64,000 nt of DNA from an uncultured Eubacteriales bacterium. GTDB taxonomy: Bacteria > Bacillota > Clostridia > Lachnospirales > Lachnospiraceae. A program made the translations under genes and the position numbers. The notes below the pieces were generated by a model. It did no database searches. It saw only the letters and a program-made list of their open reading frames with translations, and was not told where the DNA came from. Location: the NCBI GenBank assembly GCA_900314525.1, contig OMVN01000005.1:1-64000 (forward strand). Reading direction: 5' to 3'. Of the stretch, positions 16,579 through 25,613 are shown one piece after another; the first letter of the stretch is position 1, and every line of letters begins with the position of its first letter.

Positions 16579-17340
16579 TTATTGTATTCGGATTATTTGT
16601 TCGTAGATTAAAATTTCCTTGTCGCTTACATTCATATTGTCATGATAGTGGCCAAAAAACCATTTTTTATAATGAGTCTGAGTTTTTATTGATTCCAGAT
16701 AATCAGTTTCTATGTCAGGTTCATAGGATCCCCTATAGGAAATTTCTCTCTGCGTACTAGAGGAACAGCAGTGGGTAATTATAAAATCAACCATATTATC
16801 ATATTTTGCTAGGTTAATTAGGCCTTCATCCATCTCTATGGGTGAAGGTAATTCCTGTTCCCACCAGCTTAAATGGTTAATCCTGTAGGATATTAATTCT
16901 TCATCTAATTTTTTTTTCTTTTTTTTAAAATCATGATCTTCTATATTTAGTATACCCCCGTCTATATCATGGCTTAGCGCACCACCAAATGTGAAAATTA
17001 TTTTTCCGTTTATCTCGAAAATTTGTCCCCTCATAAGATGTAATACATGAGGTCTTATTTGATGTACCTTTCCGCCATGCCATTCCTTTACAGGATAATT
17101 ATATAATCTATCAAAATTTTCGTGATTGCCATCAATAAATAGCAGAGTATAATTCCTTTCTTCAAACCAGTCAAGCCAGTATTTTTCCTGTTCTGACTCA
17201 CCGTTTTGATTCCATATTCCACCAAAATCACCAAGAATGATAAGATAGTCATCTTTAGTCATCTGTTCCTGCTCTGGGAATGATTTTTTAGAAAATCTGT
17301 AATTAAATGTTCCGTGTGTGTCTCCTGTTATATATATCAT
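16579..17340 (-). CDS. metallophosphoesterase
   Basis: A 253-residue calcineurin-like phosphoesterase. All metal-site motifs are present in order: GDTHG (residues 6-10), GDFGG, GNHEN, THCC and GHYHD. A two-metal hydrolase of phosphoesters; the natural substrate is not deducible. A poly-Lys stretch (KKKKKKL, near residue 140) is encoded by an A-rich tract but does not break the frame. The start ATG at 17340 has AGGAGA upstream on the minus strand. Confidence 0.88.
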   Translation of the reverse strand: MIYITGDTHGTFNYRFSKKSFPEQEQMTKDDYLIILGDFGGIWNQNGESEQEKYWLDWFEERNYTLLFIDGNHENFDRLYNYPVKEWHGGKVHQIRPHVLHLMRGQIFEINGKIIFTFGGALSHDIDGGILNIEDHDFKKKKKKLDEELISYRINHLSWWEQELPSPIEMDEGLINLAKYDNMVDFIITHCCSSSTQREISYRGSYEPDIETDYLESIKTQTHYKKWFFGHYHDNMNVSDKEILIYEQIIRIQ

Positions 17341-17422
17341 ATGAATCTCCTTTTATTTAATAATATAGTAGCATATAACTAATATTTTACACAATATAAG
17401 TATCGTTTGTATAAAAAAATAA

Positions 17423-17450
17423 TTGATTAACAGTAAATTTGTGATAGAAT
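17423..17450 (+). promoter_or_regulatory. promoter of the MBOAT-SGNH pair
   Basis: TTGATT at 17423-17428, 16-bp spacer, TAGAAT at 17445-17450. Confidence 0.55.
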
Positions 17451-17512
17451 ATCTGATAGTGTAAAAAGATAGATTAATTCAGATAGTTATGAAAATGAAA
17501 GAAGGAGAAAAC

Positions 17513-19102
17513 ATGAACTACTGGGATATAATTTTTATTGGAATTTATCTTCCATTAACTGTGATTATATATAATTTTATTAAACAGAAAAACAGATGGA
17601 AAGTATTATTAATCTCAAGTTATATATTTTTCTGGTCAATAAGTGGAAAGTTATTAATATATTTACTTATGACTACATTGTTAATGCATTATTTTGGATT
17701 ATGGATAACAGAAATTCGAAATGAAATGGATGATACATTAGCAAATTCTGATAAGAGTTTAAAAAAAGAAATAAAAAATAAATATAAAGCCAGAGAGAGG
17801 AAAATTCTGATTTTTACAATTTTAATAATTGTAGGAATGTTAATTATTTTAAAATACTCAGAATTTCTTGGAAAGAATATTAATACAGTTCTAGAGTTTA
17901 TAAGTTTTCCAATACAGATTAATATACAAAAGTATATGATACCAATTGGAATATCATTTTATACAATGCAGGCTATATCGTATATTTGTGATATTTATCT
18001 TGGTAAAATTAAAGCAGATAGAAATATACGCAGGCTTGCATTATTTATAAGCTTTTTTCCTCAGATTATGGAGGGACCAATTTGTAGATATTCTCAGACT
18101 GCAGACAAATTATGGGAAGGCAGAGATATTACATATGAAAATCTTACATTTGGAATACAGAGAATTTTATATGGAATTCTAAAAAAGACTATTATTGCGG
18201 ATAGATTAAATCCACTTATTTTGAACGTATTTGATAATTATGCAAAATATGACGGTGGAATAATTACAGCATCTGCGGCACTATATACATTACAGCTATA
18301 TATGGATTTTTCGGGTACAATGGATATTGTAATAGGAATTGCAGAAATTTTTGGAGTGGACTTGCCAGAAAATTTCAGACAGCCTTTTTTCTCAAAGACA
18401 ATTTCAGAATTTTGGACAAGATGGCACATAACTCTTGGTACATGGTTTAAGGATTATATATATTATCCTGTGCTAATGTCAAAAAGATGTAAAAAATTAA
18501 TGAAACCATCTAAAAAAATTTTGGGAAATTATTTTGGTACATTATTTGTAAGTTCTATTGCACTATTCTGCGTATGGTTTTTAAATGGAGTATGGCATGG
18601 ATCAGGATGGAATTACATATTTTTTGGAATGTATCATTTTGTATTAATTATAACAGGTAGATTAATTGAGCCTGCTGTAAAGAGTGTTAATAAAAAGCTG
18701 CATATAAATAGCAATAATTTTATTTACTTCGGATTACAGATAATCAGAACTACTTGTCTTGTATTTATTGGAGAGATGTTTTTCAGAGCAAATGGCTTGA
18801 AATCTGGAATTTCAATGTTTGTGAAGCTAATAACACAATTTAAATTCAATTCATTAATAAATGGAAATATGCTTTCTCTTGGATTGGATAAAAAAGATTT
18901 TATGGTAATTTTTGCGGTCACAATTATCATATTTGTTATTGGAATTCTAAGAGAAAGAGGTATTAGAATCAGACATAGTATTTCAAAGAGGAATATAGTT
19001 ATTAGATGGTTGATTTATTATGTACTAATTTTGATGATTATAATTTTAGGTGCTTACGGACTTGGATATAAGCCTGTTGATCCTATGTATGCGCAGTTTT
19101 AG
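17513..19102 (+). CDS. MBOAT-family membrane O-acyltransferase
   Basis: A 529-residue multi-pass protein of the MBOAT family (AlgI/DltB-like), which moves an acyl group, often acetyl, across the membrane onto an extracellular polymer. The conserved central segment FWTRWHITLGTWFKDYIYYP and the catalytic His in NGVWHGSGWNYIFFG (near residue 361) are present. I chose ATG 17513 because GAAGGAG sits five bases upstream; an in-frame ATG at 17489 lies before it. The SGNH protein follows 8 bp later. No dltA, dltC or alginate genes are present, so the target is more likely an exopolysaccharide or wall glycan than teichoic acid D-alanylation (inference). Confidence 0.87.
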   Translation: MNYWDIIFIGIYLPLTVIIYNFIKQKNRWKVLLISSYIFFWSISGKLLIYLLMTTLLMHYFGLWITEIRNEMDDTLANSDKSLKKEIKNKYKARERKILIFTILIIVGMLIILKYSEFLGKNINTVLEFISFPIQINIQKYMIPIGISFYTMQAISYICDIYLGKIKADRNIRRLALFISFFPQIMEGPICRYSQTADKLWEGRDITYENLTFGIQRILYGILKKTIIADRLNPLILNVFDNYAKYDGGIITASAALYTLQLYMDFSGTMDIVIGIAEIFGVDLPENFRQPFFSKTISEFWTRWHITLGTWFKDYIYYPVLMSKRCKKLMKPSKKILGNYFGTLFVSSIALFCVWFLNGVWHGSGWNYIFFGMYHFVLIITGRLIEPAVKSVNKKLHINSNNFIYFGLQIIRTTCLVFIGEMFFRANGLKSGISMFVKLITQFKFNSLINGNMLSLGLDKKDFMVIFAVTIIIFVIGILRERGIRIRHSISKRNIVIRWLIYYVLILMIIILGAYGLGYKPVDPMYAQF

Positions 19103-19113
19103 GGGGGGCCGTG

Positions 19114-20079
19114 ATGAAAATAAAAATTTTAAAAGTAGTATGTTTTAATTTGATACTTTTGGCTATACTTGCAGTATTGTCACATTACCTTGTTCCAAAA
19201 AACAATTTAAGTAAAGACGGAATGGAGGATGTTTCTGCAAATAGTATTATGGCAGAAAAAGAAAATACAATTGACATATTAGTAGTGGGAGACAGTGAGG
19301 CTTATACATCTATTATACCTATGGAAATTTGGAAAAAATATGGCTTTACATCATATGTTTGTGGAACGGCAGCTCAAGTTTTACCAGATTCAATGTATTT
19401 TACATATAAGACAATGCTTACTCAGAAACCGAAAATTGTCATTTTGGAAGCAGACAACATTTACAAGACTGTGGATGTTAATGATTCATTTGAAAGATTA
19501 ATTAATATTGTTCTACCAGTTACGCAATATCATGACAGATGGAAAACAATAAATAAAAATGATTTTAAACATGAAGTTGATTACAGATTTATTAATGATT
19601 TAAAAGGATATGATTTTTCAGGAAAAATCGCAGAGTCAGATGGATATAATAAGCTGGCAGGTCTTGGGATGGATAATACTATTCCAAATTCCAATAAGAT
19701 TTATGTAAAATTACTGAAGAAATACTGTGAGAGTCATAATGCAGAACTAATAATTCTAAGTACACCTAGCACTGTAAACTGGGATTACGAGAAGCACAAT
19801 GAGATACAGAAACTTGCAGATAAAGAAAAAATTGAATATATAGATTTGAATATTTTAAGGGATGAAATAAATATTGACTGGAAGAAAGATACGAGGGATG
19901 GTGGAGATCATTTAAATCATAGTGGTGCACTGAAAGTAACAGAATTTCTTGGAAAATATTTATATAATAAAAATATGTTTAAAGATCATAGAAATGATAA
20001 ACACTATAAAACTTGGGATAAAGGATTAAAACATTATGAACATTTATTAGAAGAAAACAATGCATGTACATCAAAGTAA
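19114..20079 (+). CDS. SGNH-fold acyl-transfer partner (DltD/AlgX-like)
   Basis: A 321-residue protein with one N-terminal membrane anchor (about residues 4-25) and an extracytoplasmic SGNH hydrolase-like domain. The nucleophile block is VVGDSEAY (Ser near residue 61). The C-terminal DGGDHLNHSGA (near residue 263) holds the Asp-x-x-His pair. Such proteins complete acyl transfer started by the MBOAT protein directly upstream. The start may be GTG 19111 or ATG 19114; a G7 run at 19102-19108 serves as ribosome site. No terminator separates it from the next gene. Confidence 0.8.
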   Translation: MKIKILKVVCFNLILLAILAVLSHYLVPKNNLSKDGMEDVSANSIMAEKENTIDILVVGDSEAYTSIIPMEIWKKYGFTSYVCGTAAQVLPDSMYFTYKTMLTQKPKIVILEADNIYKTVDVNDSFERLINIVLPVTQYHDRWKTINKNDFKHEVDYRFINDLKGYDFSGKIAESDGYNKLAGLGMDNTIPNSNKIYVKLLKKYCESHNAELIILSTPSTVNWDYEKHNEIQKLADKEKIEYIDLNILRDEINIDWKKDTRDGGDHLNHSGALKVTEFLGKYLYNKNMFKDHRNDKHYKTWDKGLKHYEHLLEENNACTSK

Positions 20080-20205
20080 GTTATAAAAATTAAAAAAAAT
20101 TCCAGTATGTTGTCGAAACAACATAAATGTTGTGAAAAAAATAATATACTCTTTTCAAGGGAAAAAAAGAATCTAAACAAAAATAAATTGAAAAGGAGAA
20201 TAAAT

Positions 20206-20784
20206 ATGAGCGCAACATTAGGTCCGATTCACTATTGGCTATATGAGAAAATCAGAAATCAAGAAGATCTGACAAAGGTAATTGCTGAATATGCAAAAAA
20301 AGAGGAATGGCTTACTGATATTTCTAAATATGTTTATATTCTTCCAAGACTGGAAGATACAATAGACGAAGATAATATTCACGGATGGCTTCAGGAAAAA
20401 ATTAATGATGCTGAAATAAGATTTTCCAGACTTATTATTGAATTGCTAAAAAATGATGAGAACAGAATTGATGAAATTTGTACAGTAGCGTTTGAATTTG
20501 GAAAAAAGAATGCAATACAACCAGATTTAACACCAACTGAAGCATACCAAGAATTTGAAAACTTTTTCGTGAACGGTATGCCTTGTGATAGAATTAATGT
20601 ACTGCAATTTCAGAGCAACAATATGGTTTCATGGGAAATGTCAGAAGATATACACGCAAAGTACTGGGATGACAGTAGTTCTCTGTATTATAAAATACGA
20701 AAAAATGTTATGGACGGAATGCTGTATGGTACTGGATTAATATTAAACATGAGAAATGATTATAAATATACAATTGTAAGATAA
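20206..20784 (+). CDS. conserved protein of unknown function
   Basis: A 192-residue soluble, acidic protein beginning MSATLGPIHYWLYEKI. The start ATG 20206 follows AAAAGGAG at good spacing; an upstream in-frame extension to 20107 is Lys/Asn-rich and unlikely. It has no signal peptide or membrane segment. It looks mostly helical, with an N-terminal GPIHYWLYEKI block, central LTPTEAYQEFENFFVNGMPCD and a Trp-rich WEMSEDIHAKYW segment. I do not recognise a characterised family. It stands between the O-acylation pair and the fatty-acid operon and ends at a strong terminator. Confidence 0.75.
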   Translation: MSATLGPIHYWLYEKIRNQEDLTKVIAEYAKKEEWLTDISKYVYILPRLEDTIDEDNIHGWLQEKINDAEIRFSRLIIELLKNDENRIDEICTVAFEFGKKNAIQPDLTPTEAYQEFENFFVNGMPCDRINVLQFQSNNMVSWEMSEDIHAKYWDDSSSLYYKIRKNVMDGMLYGTGLILNMRNDYKYTIVR

Positions 20785-20800
20785 TTAATTATTAAGATAA

Positions 20801-20836
20801 ATGAGTTTTAGAAATTTTTCTAAAACTCATTTTTTT
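20801..20836 (+). terminator. intrinsic terminator before the fatty-acid operon
   Basis: A perfect 14-bp stem (ATGAGTTTTAGAAA / TTTCTAAAACTCAT) with a 2-nt loop and T6. It separates the unknown gene from the fatty-acid promoter right after it. Confidence 0.92.
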
Positions 20837-20837
20837 A

Positions 20838-20866
20838 TTGACAAAAAATAAAAACTAATATAATAT
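20838..20866 (+). promoter_or_regulatory. strong promoter of the acc-fab operon
   Basis: Perfect TTGACA (20838-20843), 17-bp spacer, TAATAT (20861-20866). Confidence 0.85.
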
Positions 20867-20880
20867 CTTTATTAATTTAG

Positions 20881-20902
20881 TTAAATAAATTTAATTAAAT
20901 AA
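20881..20902 (+). promoter_or_regulatory. candidate operator for the fatty-acid regulator
   Basis: A perfect 12-bp palindrome ATTTAATTAAAT (20889-20900), flanked by two TTAAATAA copies (20881-20888 and 20895-20902). It lies between the promoter and the acpP ribosome site. It could be the site for the MarR-type protein encoded at the operon's end, as FabT sites are AT-rich palindromes. The high A+T content makes chance palindromes common. Confidence 0.35.
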
Positions 20903-20925
20903 GTTTAATAAAAAGGAGAAAAGAA

Positions 20926-21153
20926 ATGAATTTTGAAAAAGTAAAGGAAATTATTGTAGAAACAGCTAATTTAAACGAGGCAGATGTAAAACCAGAGTCA
21001 AAATTAAAAGATGACTTAGGATTAGATTCTCTTGATGCAATGGAATTAAATATGGCATTAGAGGAGAAATTTGATTTAACAATATCTGATGAGGAATTGA
21101 TTAATTTTATTACTGTGCAGGACATTGTTAAGTATATTGACGAAGCAAAATAA
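20926..21153 (+). CDS. acpP: acyl carrier protein
   Basis: Carries growing acyl chains on a 4'-phosphopantetheine arm. The 75-residue acidic protein has the attachment site GLDSLDAMEL, with the modified Ser at residue 35. It is the first gene of the acc-fab operon, behind AAAAGGAG. No acpS is in this window, so the activating enzyme is elsewhere. Confidence 0.96.
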   Translation: MNFEKVKEIIVETANLNEADVKPESKLKDDLGLDSLDAMELNMALEEKFDLTISDEELINFITVQDIVKYIDEAK

Positions 21154-21168
21154 TGGAGGCATAAACAC

Positions 21169-21639
21169 ATGAATACTTCTGAAATAAATAGTTTAATTGA
21201 TAAATTTGAGAATTCCAATATCAGGGAAATATCAATTACTAGAGATAATTTTTCAATTTATCTTAGTAAAAACTTTAGGGAAGTAACTACCGATAAATAT
21301 TTATATCAGAACATCAATAATGAAGAGTTTGATAGTAATTCAATTCATTCAAATAATGTAAACAGTATTAATAATAAACAAGTTGAAAATGATGATTTAA
21401 AAGTTAAAACTATTGATTCACCGATAGTTGGTAAATTCTACAGAGCAGCTGCTCCTGATGAAAAACCTTTTACTATTATTGGACAGAAGGTTAAAAAAGG
21501 TGATGTTGTTGGAATTGTGGAAGCAATGAAAATGATGAATGAAATAAAGGCATCAGAGGATGGAACCATTAAAGGAATTTTAGTAGAAAATGGAGAAATG
21601 GTAGAGTATGGGCAGCCACTTATCTCATATATAGAATAG
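21169..21639 (+). CDS. accB: biotin carboxyl carrier protein of acetyl-CoA carboxylase
   Basis: A 156-residue carrier of CO2 on biotin. The C-terminal biotinyl domain has the EAMKMMNE motif, with the biotinylated Lys at about residue 121. The N-terminal part (about 75 residues) and an Asn/Ser-rich linker (about 50-75) connect to the carboxylase. It lies 15 bp after acpP and 12 bp before accC. Confidence 0.95.
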   Translation: MNTSEINSLIDKFENSNIREISITRDNFSIYLSKNFREVTTDKYLYQNINNEEFDSNSIHSNNVNSINNKQVENDDLKVKTIDSPIVGKFYRAAAPDEKPFTIIGQKVKKGDVVGIVEAMKMMNEIKASEDGTIKGILVENGEMVEYGQPLISYIE

Positions 21640-21651
21640 AGAGGTGTGAGG

Positions 21652-22992
21652 ATGTTTAAGAGGATATTGATAGCAAACAGAGGAGAAATTGCATTAAGAA
21701 TAATCAGATGCTGTGAGGAAATGGGAATTGAAACTGTGATTGTATATTCGACGGAAGATAAAAATTCACTTCCCGTAATTCTGGCAACAAAGTCGGTCTG
21801 TATAGGACCGGCTGATTCAAAGGATAGTTATCTGAATCAGGTAATTATCCTTGAGGCGGCTAAACTTACTAAATGTGATGCCATTCATCCAGGGTATGGC
21901 TTTCTATCTGAAAATGCTGATTTTGCTAAAAAATGTGAACAGTCTGGAATAAAATTTATCGGACCATCGTCTAAAATTATCAGCCAAATGGGTGATAAGC
22001 AGCATGCAAGAGAACTGATGATTAAAAATGGAGTTAACGTAGTTCCAGGAAGCAAAGGTATTGTCAAGAATTACAAAGATGCATTGTCAGTTGCAGAAAT
22101 AATTGGATATCCGGTACTTATAAAAGCTAGTGCGGGTGGTGGTGGAAAAGGAATGAGAAAAGCATTCAGTGCCAATGAAATGAAAGATGCTTTTAACTGC
22201 GCCCAGAAGGAAACAATAAATGCATTTGGAAATGGTGATATGTATGTAGAAAAACTGATAATTAATCCTAAGCATATTGAATTTCAGATTCTAGCAGATA
22301 ATTATGGGAATATCATATGTTTGGGAGAAAGAAACTGTTCTATTCAGAGAAATAATCAGAAACTTTTAGAGGAGACTCCATCATGGCAATTACCTGAGGA
22401 ATTAAGGAAAAAGATGGGAGAACAGGCAATTATTGCAGCAAAGGCTTGTGGTTATACTAATGCAGGGACTGTGGAGTTTATAGTCGATAAAAATAATAAT
22501 TTTTATTTTATTGAGATGAACACAAGGATTCAGGTTGAACATCCTGTAACTGAAATGATAACAGGCATAGATATTATCAGAGAACAGATAAGAGTTGCAG
22601 CTAACCTGAAGTTATCAGTATCAAATGATGATATAAAAATACAGGGACATGCAATAGAATGCAGAATTAACGCAAAAACACCAGGTAAAGTGAGTTTTCT
22701 GCATTTTCCTGCGGGACAGGATATCAGGATTGAAAGTTATTTATATAACGGCTGTGTAATAAGTCCAATTTATGATTCTATGATTGCTAAGATAATTGTA
22801 AAGGGCAAAACAAGGTTGGAAGCAGTCAGGAAAATGAGGAGGGCATTGAAGGAACTGGTAATTGAAGGAATTAAAACTAATACTGAATACATGTTCTTTC
22901 TTACATACAATAGAGACTTTGTAAATGGAAATTATGATACTTCATTTTATGAAAAAAATAATGCTGAAATTATGGGACTTATTAAGGAGTAA
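21652..22992 (+). CDS. accC: biotin carboxylase subunit of acetyl-CoA carboxylase
   Basis: ATP-dependent carboxylation of biotin on AccB. The 446-residue ATP-grasp enzyme shows FKRILIANRGEIALRI at the start, the ATP loop KASAGGGGKGMRKA (about residues 153-166), and MNTRIQVEHPVTE (about 288-300). The start is ATG 21652; GTG 21646 is possible but less likely, since family members start MFKRILIANRG. accD starts 6 bp after its stop. Confidence 0.97.
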   Translation: MFKRILIANRGEIALRIIRCCEEMGIETVIVYSTEDKNSLPVILATKSVCIGPADSKDSYLNQVIILEAAKLTKCDAIHPGYGFLSENADFAKKCEQSGIKFIGPSSKIISQMGDKQHARELMIKNGVNVVPGSKGIVKNYKDALSVAEIIGYPVLIKASAGGGGKGMRKAFSANEMKDAFNCAQKETINAFGNGDMYVEKLIINPKHIEFQILADNYGNIICLGERNCSIQRNNQKLLEETPSWQLPEELRKKMGEQAIIAAKACGYTNAGTVEFIVDKNNNFYFIEMNTRIQVEHPVTEMITGIDIIREQIRVAANLKLSVSNDDIKIQGHAIECRINAKTPGKVSFLHFPAGQDIRIESYLYNGCVISPIYDSMIAKIIVKGKTRLEAVRKMRRALKELVIEGIKTNTEYMFFLTYNRDFVNGNYDTSFYEKNNAEIMGLIKE

Positions 22993-22998
22993 ATAGTT

Positions 22999-23850
22999 AT
23001 GGAAATATATGAAATTTTTGCAAAAAGAAAAACAAAACTAAAAAATATAATGTCTGCGAGAAAAAATACAAATTCTGATGAAATTATAGAATGCAAAAAG
23101 TGCCATGGAAAATTCCACAAAAAAACATTACTCAAAAATTATATGGTGTGTCCGGACTGCAATAATTATTTTACAATGACACCATTTGAAAGGATCAGGA
23201 TGATTGGAGATGACCATAGTTTTAAGGAACATTTAAGCAGAATGCATACAATAAATCCACTTGATTTCCCGGGATATGATGAAAAGCTTAAGTCTGCAAG
23301 ACAAAAATCTGGTAGAGACGAAGCAGTAGTAACAGGAATAATAAAGATTGGTGGTATTACATGCGGAATTGGAATTATGGATAGCAGATTTATGATGGGA
23401 AGTATGGGGACAGTTGTTGGAGAGAGAATAACAGCCATTACAGAATTCTGTGATAAACAAAGTCTGCCTCTGATAATATTTAGCGCGAGTGGAGGTGCAA
23501 GGATGCAGGAAGGTATGTTTTCACTGATGCAGATGGCAAAGACAACAGCAGCAATAAAAAAATTCAAAAATCATGGAGGATTATATATTTCCTGTTATAC
23601 AAATCCAACCACTGGCGGAGTGTCAGCAAGTTTTGCAGCGTTAGGTGATATAGAAATAGCTGAACCAGATGCGTTGATATGTTTTGCTGGCCCGAGGGTA
23701 ATAGAGCAGACTATAAATGAATCTCTTCCTCAGGGATTTCAGCATTCAGAATTCTTATTAAAAATGGGTATGCTTGATATGATCTGTGAGAGGAGAAATA
23801 TGAAAGATATTATTTATAAACTTCTATTAATACATGAGGTAAGAAAATGA
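22999..23850 (+). CDS. accD: acetyl-CoA carboxylase carboxyltransferase beta subunit
   Basis: Forms malonyl-CoA with AccA. The N-terminal zinc ribbon is seen as CKKC and CPDC (about residues 32-54). The crotonase-like core includes FSASGGARMQEG and TTGGVSASFA. The length of 283 fits. It overlaps accA by four bases (ATGA). Confidence 0.96.
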   Translation: MEIYEIFAKRKTKLKNIMSARKNTNSDEIIECKKCHGKFHKKTLLKNYMVCPDCNNYFTMTPFERIRMIGDDHSFKEHLSRMHTINPLDFPGYDEKLKSARQKSGRDEAVVTGIIKIGGITCGIGIMDSRFMMGSMGTVVGERITAITEFCDKQSLPLIIFSASGGARMQEGMFSLMQMAKTTAAIKKFKNHGGLYISCYTNPTTGGVSASFAALGDIEIAEPDALICFAGPRVIEQTINESLPQGFQHSEFLLKMGMLDMICERRNMKDIIYKLLLIHEVRK

Positions 23851-24638
23851 AAAAAAATATATCAGATTATGAAAAAGTATTAAAAGCCAGAGATTTGAAT
23901 AGACCTCACATAGATGAATTCATTAATAACATTTTTGATGAATTTATTGAATTAAAAGGGGATAGACTACAGGCTGATGATGAAAGTATATTAGGCGGAG
24001 TAGCACTGCTTGACGGAATTCCTGTAACTGTAATTGGTCAAAAAAAGGGAAGAGAAGCAAATGAAAATATAAGGTGTAATTTTGGAATGACTTCCCCAGA
24101 GGGTTACAGAAAATCTATAAGACTGATGAGACAGGCTGAAAAATTTAACAGACCAGTTGTTACATTTATTGATACTCCAGGTGCATACCCGGGAAAAGAG
24201 GCAGAAATGCATGGTCAGTCACTTGCAATTGCTGAGTGTATGTCGGTGATGTCTGATTTAAAAGTACCAATTATTTCAATAATCACCGGTGAAGGAAATA
24301 GTGGAGGTGCATTGGCACTTATGGTATCTGATAAAATATGGATGTTGGAAAATGCAGTCTTTGCAATTCTTTCTCCTGAGGGATTTGCATCGATATTATG
24401 GAAAGATGCTACAAGGGCTGACGAAGCTAGTGAACTTATGAATGTTACAGCTGATAAATTATTACAGTTTAATTTTATAGATAAAGTTATTAATGAAGAT
24501 AAATTATTATACAAAAATATAGCAGCTAATCTTAAAAATGAGATAAGACGTCTGTTAAAGGTAAGTCCAGAAGTTCTAATATCTGAGAGATATGATAAAT
24601 TCAGAAATATAGACAGGTGTGGAAGAGCTGTAAGATAG
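23847..24638 (+). CDS. accA: acetyl-CoA carboxylase carboxyltransferase alpha subunit
   Basis: Partner of AccD. The 263-residue protein shows RPHIDEFINNIFDEF at the N-terminus, then FIDTPGAYPGKEAEMHGQS and GEGNSGGALAL, typical of AccA. It is shorter than the E. coli form (319), which is usual for Firmicutes. Translation is coupled to accD, and fabH starts 8 bp after its stop. Confidence 0.95.
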   Translation: MKKNISDYEKVLKARDLNRPHIDEFINNIFDEFIELKGDRLQADDESILGGVALLDGIPVTVIGQKKGREANENIRCNFGMTSPEGYRKSIRLMRQAEKFNRPVVTFIDTPGAYPGKEAEMHGQSLAIAECMSVMSDLKVPIISIITGEGNSGGALALMVSDKIWMLENAVFAILSPEGFASILWKDATRADEASELMNVTADKLLQFNFIDKVINEDKLLYKNIAANLKNEIRRLLKVSPEVLISERYDKFRNIDRCGRAVR

Positions 24639-24646
24639 GAGAGAAA

Positions 24647-25597
24647 ATGAACGGAATTAGTATTGTTGGGACAGGTTCATACATACCTAAACATTGTATT
24701 GATAACACAGAATTAAGTAAATATGTAGATACTAGTGATGAGTGGATAAGAACTAGAACTGGTATAAGAAAAAGGCATTTTTGCGGTGAAGGTGAAAACA
24801 CTAGAACAATGGCAATAGAAGCTGCAAAAGAGATTATTAGTAACGCAACAAAAAATAAAAAAATAAATAAAGATGAAATAGGAGTTGTAGTAGTAGCAAC
24901 ATCTACAGCAAATGAATTATTTCCTTCGACTGCATGTATGGTAAGCAAAGCGTTAGAATTATCACAAGAGGTTATGGCTTTTGATATTAGTGCTGCATGC
25001 TCAGGTTTTTTATATGGTATTCAGATTGTTAAAAGTCTTTTGGAATGTAGTGAAAAAAAATATGCTCTACTAATTGGCAGTGAACAAATATCAAGAATTG
25101 TTGATTTTAAAGATCGATCTACGTGTGTATTGTTTGGTGATGGAGCATCGGGTATATTAATCAGCTTAAATGAAAATTATTATCTCCATAAATCCTGGTC
25201 ATTAGGAAATTATCAAGGATTATCCTGCAAAGGTGCAGGTTATGAAGATCAGTACCTTAAAATGGATGGAAAGCAGGTATTCAAATTTGCAGTAAAATCA
25301 TTTGAAAATGCGATACATCAGTTAGTTGAAGAAAGTGGAATACACCAGAGTGATATTGATCTGATAATTCCACATCAGGCAAATGAAAGAATTATAGAAT
25401 GTGTAAAAAAGAAGTTTAAGGATTTATCAGACAGATTTTATGTAAACATCGGTGAGTACGCAAATACTTCAGCAGCCAGTATTCCGATTGCAATAAATGA
25501 GCTATTTGAGAAAAAAAAATTAAAAAATGGAATGACTATTATGTGTGTTTCTTTTGGTGCGGGATTTACCTGGAGCGGAGTACTTATGGAAATATAG
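24647..25597 (+). CDS. fabH: beta-ketoacyl-ACP synthase III
   Basis: Starts fatty-acid synthesis by joining an acyl-CoA primer with malonyl-ACP. The catalytic triad is visible: Cys in AACSGF (near residue 118), His in PHQAN (near 242) and Asn in EYANTSAAS (near 272). I chose ATG 24647, which follows AGGAGA and matches the usual start (GISIVGTGSYIP). An open frame extends upstream into accA but has no ribosome site. Confidence 0.96.
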   Translation: MNGISIVGTGSYIPKHCIDNTELSKYVDTSDEWIRTRTGIRKRHFCGEGENTRTMAIEAAKEIISNATKNKKINKDEIGVVVVATSTANELFPSTACMVSKALELSQEVMAFDISAACSGFLYGIQIVKSLLECSEKKYALLIGSEQISRIVDFKDRSTCVLFGDGASGILISLNENYYLHKSWSLGNYQGLSCKGAGYEDQYLKMDGKQVFKFAVKSFENAIHQLVEESGIHQSDIDLIIPHQANERIIECVKKKFKDLSDRFYVNIGEYANTSAASIPIAINELFEKKKLKNGMTIMCVSFGAGFTWSGVLMEI

Positions 25598-25613
25598 AGA
25601 AAGGAATTATATT

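Noticed and set aside
19101-19110. G7 run between the MBOAT and SGNH genes as a frameshift site
   Set aside because: It lies between the stop of one gene and the start of the next and acts as ribosome site; both frames are intact.
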